Assembly: GCF_030445035.2 (NCBI RefSeq)
Contig: NC_080698.1
Coordinates: 5,587,501 to 5,651,500, forward strand
DNA from: Dasypus novemcinctus
Lineage: Eukaryota; Chordata; Mammalia; Cingulata; Dasypodidae
Length of the DNA stretch: 64,000 bases
Direction: 5' to 3'
Shown here one piece after another: positions 61,621 to 64,000 of the stretch. Under the pieces are notes generated by a model. That model was given only the letters and a program-made list of their open reading frames with translations. It was not told where the DNA came from and did not search any database. Positions within the stretch are counted from its first letter, which is position 1. Every line of letters begins with the position of its first letter. The translations under genes and the position numbers were made by a program.

Positions 61621-62023
61621 TTTTTTTTTTTTTAAGATTTATTTTATTTATTTCTCTCCCCTTCCCCCCCACCCCAGTTGTCTGTTTTCTGTGTCCATTT
61701 ACTGCATATTATTTTTGTCCACTTCTGTTGTTGTCAGCGGCACAGGAATCTGTGTTTCTTTTTGTTGCGTCATCTTGTTGTGTCAGCTCTCTGTGTGGGC
61801 GGCGCCACTCCTGGGCAGGCTGCACTTTCCTTCGCTCTGGGCGGCTCTCGTTACGGGGTGCACTCCTTGTAAGTGGGGCTGCCCTACATGAGGACACCCC
61901 TATGTGGCAGGGCACTCTTTGTGCGCATCAGTACTGTGCATGGGCCAAGGAGGCCTGGGCTTGAACCACGGACCTCCCATGTGGTAGACGGATGCCCTAT
62001 CCACTGGGCCAAGTCCGCTTCCC
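61621..62023 (-). mobile_element. DAS-type SINE
   Basis: 11-bp duplication AGGAAAACCTT at 61610 and 62024. Confidence 0.93.
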
Positions 62024-62034
62024 AGGAAAACCTT

Positions 62035-62387
62035 TATAGATCTTAAACTTTTCTAAAAGTGTTTGTGTATCTACAGTGGTTATTTTTAGCAGTGATACTT
62101 TTTGTGTCATTTAGTAGAAGACACTTTAAAAATAATTTTATTTGAGTTTTTGGATAGATAATGCATTCACATAACTGAAGTTTTTAAAAGTACAGGGGAT
62201 ATACAGTGACAAGTCTCTTTCCTTCTACTTTCCTTCCAGTCAACCAAGATCTTCCTTAGAGGAAATAGAGATACCAAGTTTTGAGTTTCATTTGCCTTCT
62301 TTTTCTGATTTCCTTATTTTACACAAATGATAGTATACTGGGCACATTGTTCTACACCTTGGTTTTTTTATTTTTAATTTATATATG
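62035..62387. other. Intron 16 stretch, unassigned
   Basis: May include an old LINE 3' end (62110-62380); nothing firm. Confidence 0.4.
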
Positions 62388-62788
62388 TATATATATTTTT
62401 AAGATTTATTTATTTCTCCCCGTGTCCTTGTTGTTTTTCACTTGCTGTGTCTGTTCGTCTTCCTTGTTTCTTTAGGAGGCACCAGGAGCCAAACCAAACC
62501 TGGGACCTCCAATGTGGGAGGGAGGTGCCTCATTGCCTGGGCTGCTTCCACTCCCTGCCTTGTTGTGGCTCTTGTTATGTTTTTTCCTCCCCACCTCTCT
62601 TGGTGTGTCATCTTGTTCCACCTAGCTGTCATATCAGCTCACTGTCTTCTTTAAGAGGCACTGGGAACTTCTGCTCCCTATTTTGTTGTATCTCTCATGC
62701 ATTTTCTTCTTTTGTCTCTTGTGTCAGCTAACCAGCGACCTCCCATGTGGTAGCGGGAGCTCAATTGCTTGAGCCACATCTGCTTCCA
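62388..62788 (-). mobile_element. Three-module SINE
   Basis: Tail side at the left; tRNA-like segments near 62475 and 62655, and a head at the right ending CACATCTGCTTCC. Confidence 0.78.
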
Positions 62789-63034
62789 TATATATAGATA
62801 TTTTAAAGTTTGTAATGTCAGAGGGGGAACAGCTTTCTCTGTTTTTTATTTTTGTTTTTTGTTTTACTTTGTTTTGGTAGCTGTACAAGAATCTATAGTT
62901 TGGGTTTATCATGATTTATTTAACCTGGAAAATGTAAATTTTTTCTTTTTCTTGAAAAGGTACGATATATTTTTTCTTTGCTTTTTTAGGAAGTTGGCCT
63001 TTAAAATCTGTTAGTGTAGGAAATTACTATAAAA

Positions 63035-63150
63035 GACTTGTAGAGGGTGGGGAGTGGGATATATGGAAACCTCTTATGTTTTTTAACGTAACGTTTGGGT
63101 GATCTATTTATCTATTAAAAAAGACAAAAAAATTTAAAAATTTTAAAAAA
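63035..63150 (+). mobile_element. Xenarthran-type LINE-1 3' end, very short
   Basis: GGGATATATGGAAACCTC, TTTTTTAACGTAACGTTTGG and an A tail: a 5'-truncated insertion of about 115 bp. Confidence 0.75.
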
Positions 63151-63630
63151 ATACTTGTAGAATAATGCGAAATATTTTATGATCTATGTCTGTAGCACTT
63201 CACAGAAAAATTATAGTGCTGAAGCACCTTGGCATTCCAGTCCTCTCTTCTGTTTATAGCTGAGCAAACAGATTAAATGGGTTACAATGTTTGCCAAGGG
63301 TGGCATAGCAATTCAAATCTTTTGTTGTTGTTAATTTTTAATTACACAAATATTTTACAAATACATTCTCCTTGTTTAAAAGGAATATACATATATGTAT
63401 ATATGTGTGTGTGTATATATGTATGTATGTGTATGTTTGTATATATGTGTATAGGGATATACAAGTTAAGGATTCTTTTGAGCACCACTGCCAGTCTGAG
63501 TCCAATCTATTCCTTCACCTCCCATCCACTGAGGTAATTTTTCAATCCTTTTTCTTAGTATTTTTTATAGCATATGTACATAGACTGAGAAAATATGTAG
63601 TTTCATAGTTTTTTGTTTTTAAAAGTAAAT
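63151..63630. other. Intron 16 stretch with TA/TG microsatellite
   Basis: Microsatellite at 63386-63460; otherwise AT-rich and unassigned. Confidence 0.55.
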
Positions 63631-63633
63631 GGG

Positions 63634-64000
63634 TGGTAATGGATGTGGCTCAACCAATTGGGTTCCCATTTACCATATAGGCAGTCAATCCCCAGGACCT
63701 CCTGGTGAGGGCAAGCTGGCCCATGCGGTGAGCTGGCCTGTACGGGAAAGCTGCCCTGTGCAGGAGTGCTGGGTGACGCGGAGAGCTGGCACAGCTGATG
63801 ACACAACAAGAGACACAGAGGAGAGAAAATAAGAAGATGTAGTTAGAACAGGGACGCTGAAGTGGTGCAAGAGAGTAATTGCCTCTCTCCCACTCCAGAA
63901 GGTCCCAGGATCGGTTCCTAGCGGCCTAATGAGAATACAAGCAAACAAGGAAGAATACACAGCAAACGGACACAGAGTGCAGACAGCGGGGGGACCGGGG
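63634..64000 (+). mobile_element. Composite SINE, cut by window end
   Basis: Head (GGATGTGGCTCAACC), GCTGGCC-type units, a second module (GAAGTGGTGCAAGAGAG near 63860); the tail lies outside the window. Confidence 0.85.

Overview
The window is nuclear DNA of a placental mammal, almost certainly an armadillo (Dasypus novemcinctus or a close relative). Two things support this: split, human-like orthologues of KIAA1143 and KIF15 arranged head to head (as at human 3p21.31), and more than forty copies of a tRNA-derived SINE that matches the armadillo DAS-SINE type. The species call rests on family knowledge; no database was searched.

Layout. Positions 1-10.6 kb lie beyond the 3' end of KIAA1143: a nearly full-length antisense LINE-1 (1-6958) broken by a solo LTR and four SINEs, then older LTR and LINE debris. 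KIAA1143 (complete, minus strand, three coding exons, 155 codons) occupies 10927-13843. A CpG-rich bidirectional promoter of 252 bp separates its ATG from that of KIF15. KIF15 (plus strand) starts at 14096; its first 16 coding exons end at 60057 and encode residues 1-657, in perfect phase, with GT-AG introns throughout. The window ends inside intron 16, so roughly the C-terminal half of this approximately 1390-residue kinesin-12 is missing.

Function. KIF15 is a plus-end-directed mitotic kinesin that helps keep spindles bipolar alongside KIF11. All nucleotide-binding motifs of the motor are intact (P-loop 109-116, switch I 230-237, switch II 265-270), followed by the neck and the start of the long coiled coil. 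KIAA1143 is a small, charged, largely disordered protein of unclear function. The shared promoter carries an E2F-like site abutting a CHR-type hexamer and two YY1-like sites, which suits a cell-cycle gene paired with a housekeeping gene.

Most of the DNA is introns filled with repeats. SINEs appear as tRNA-Ala-like monomers, dimers, a trimer, composites with a second tRNA-like module, and a young CpG-rich type. There are also three ERVL-like solo LTRs with 5-bp duplications, xenarthran LINE-1 3' ends, a half LINE-1 (5' UTR plus ORF1) flanked by a 14-bp duplication, and ancient L1M, MIR, hAT, MLT2 and MaLR pieces. The best second looks are two SINEs landing successively in one target site, a minisatellite grown inside a SINE, a SINE with an inverted copy of its own head, and the half LINE-1. 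I found no new gene system; the novelty is in promoter architecture and retrotransposon structure.
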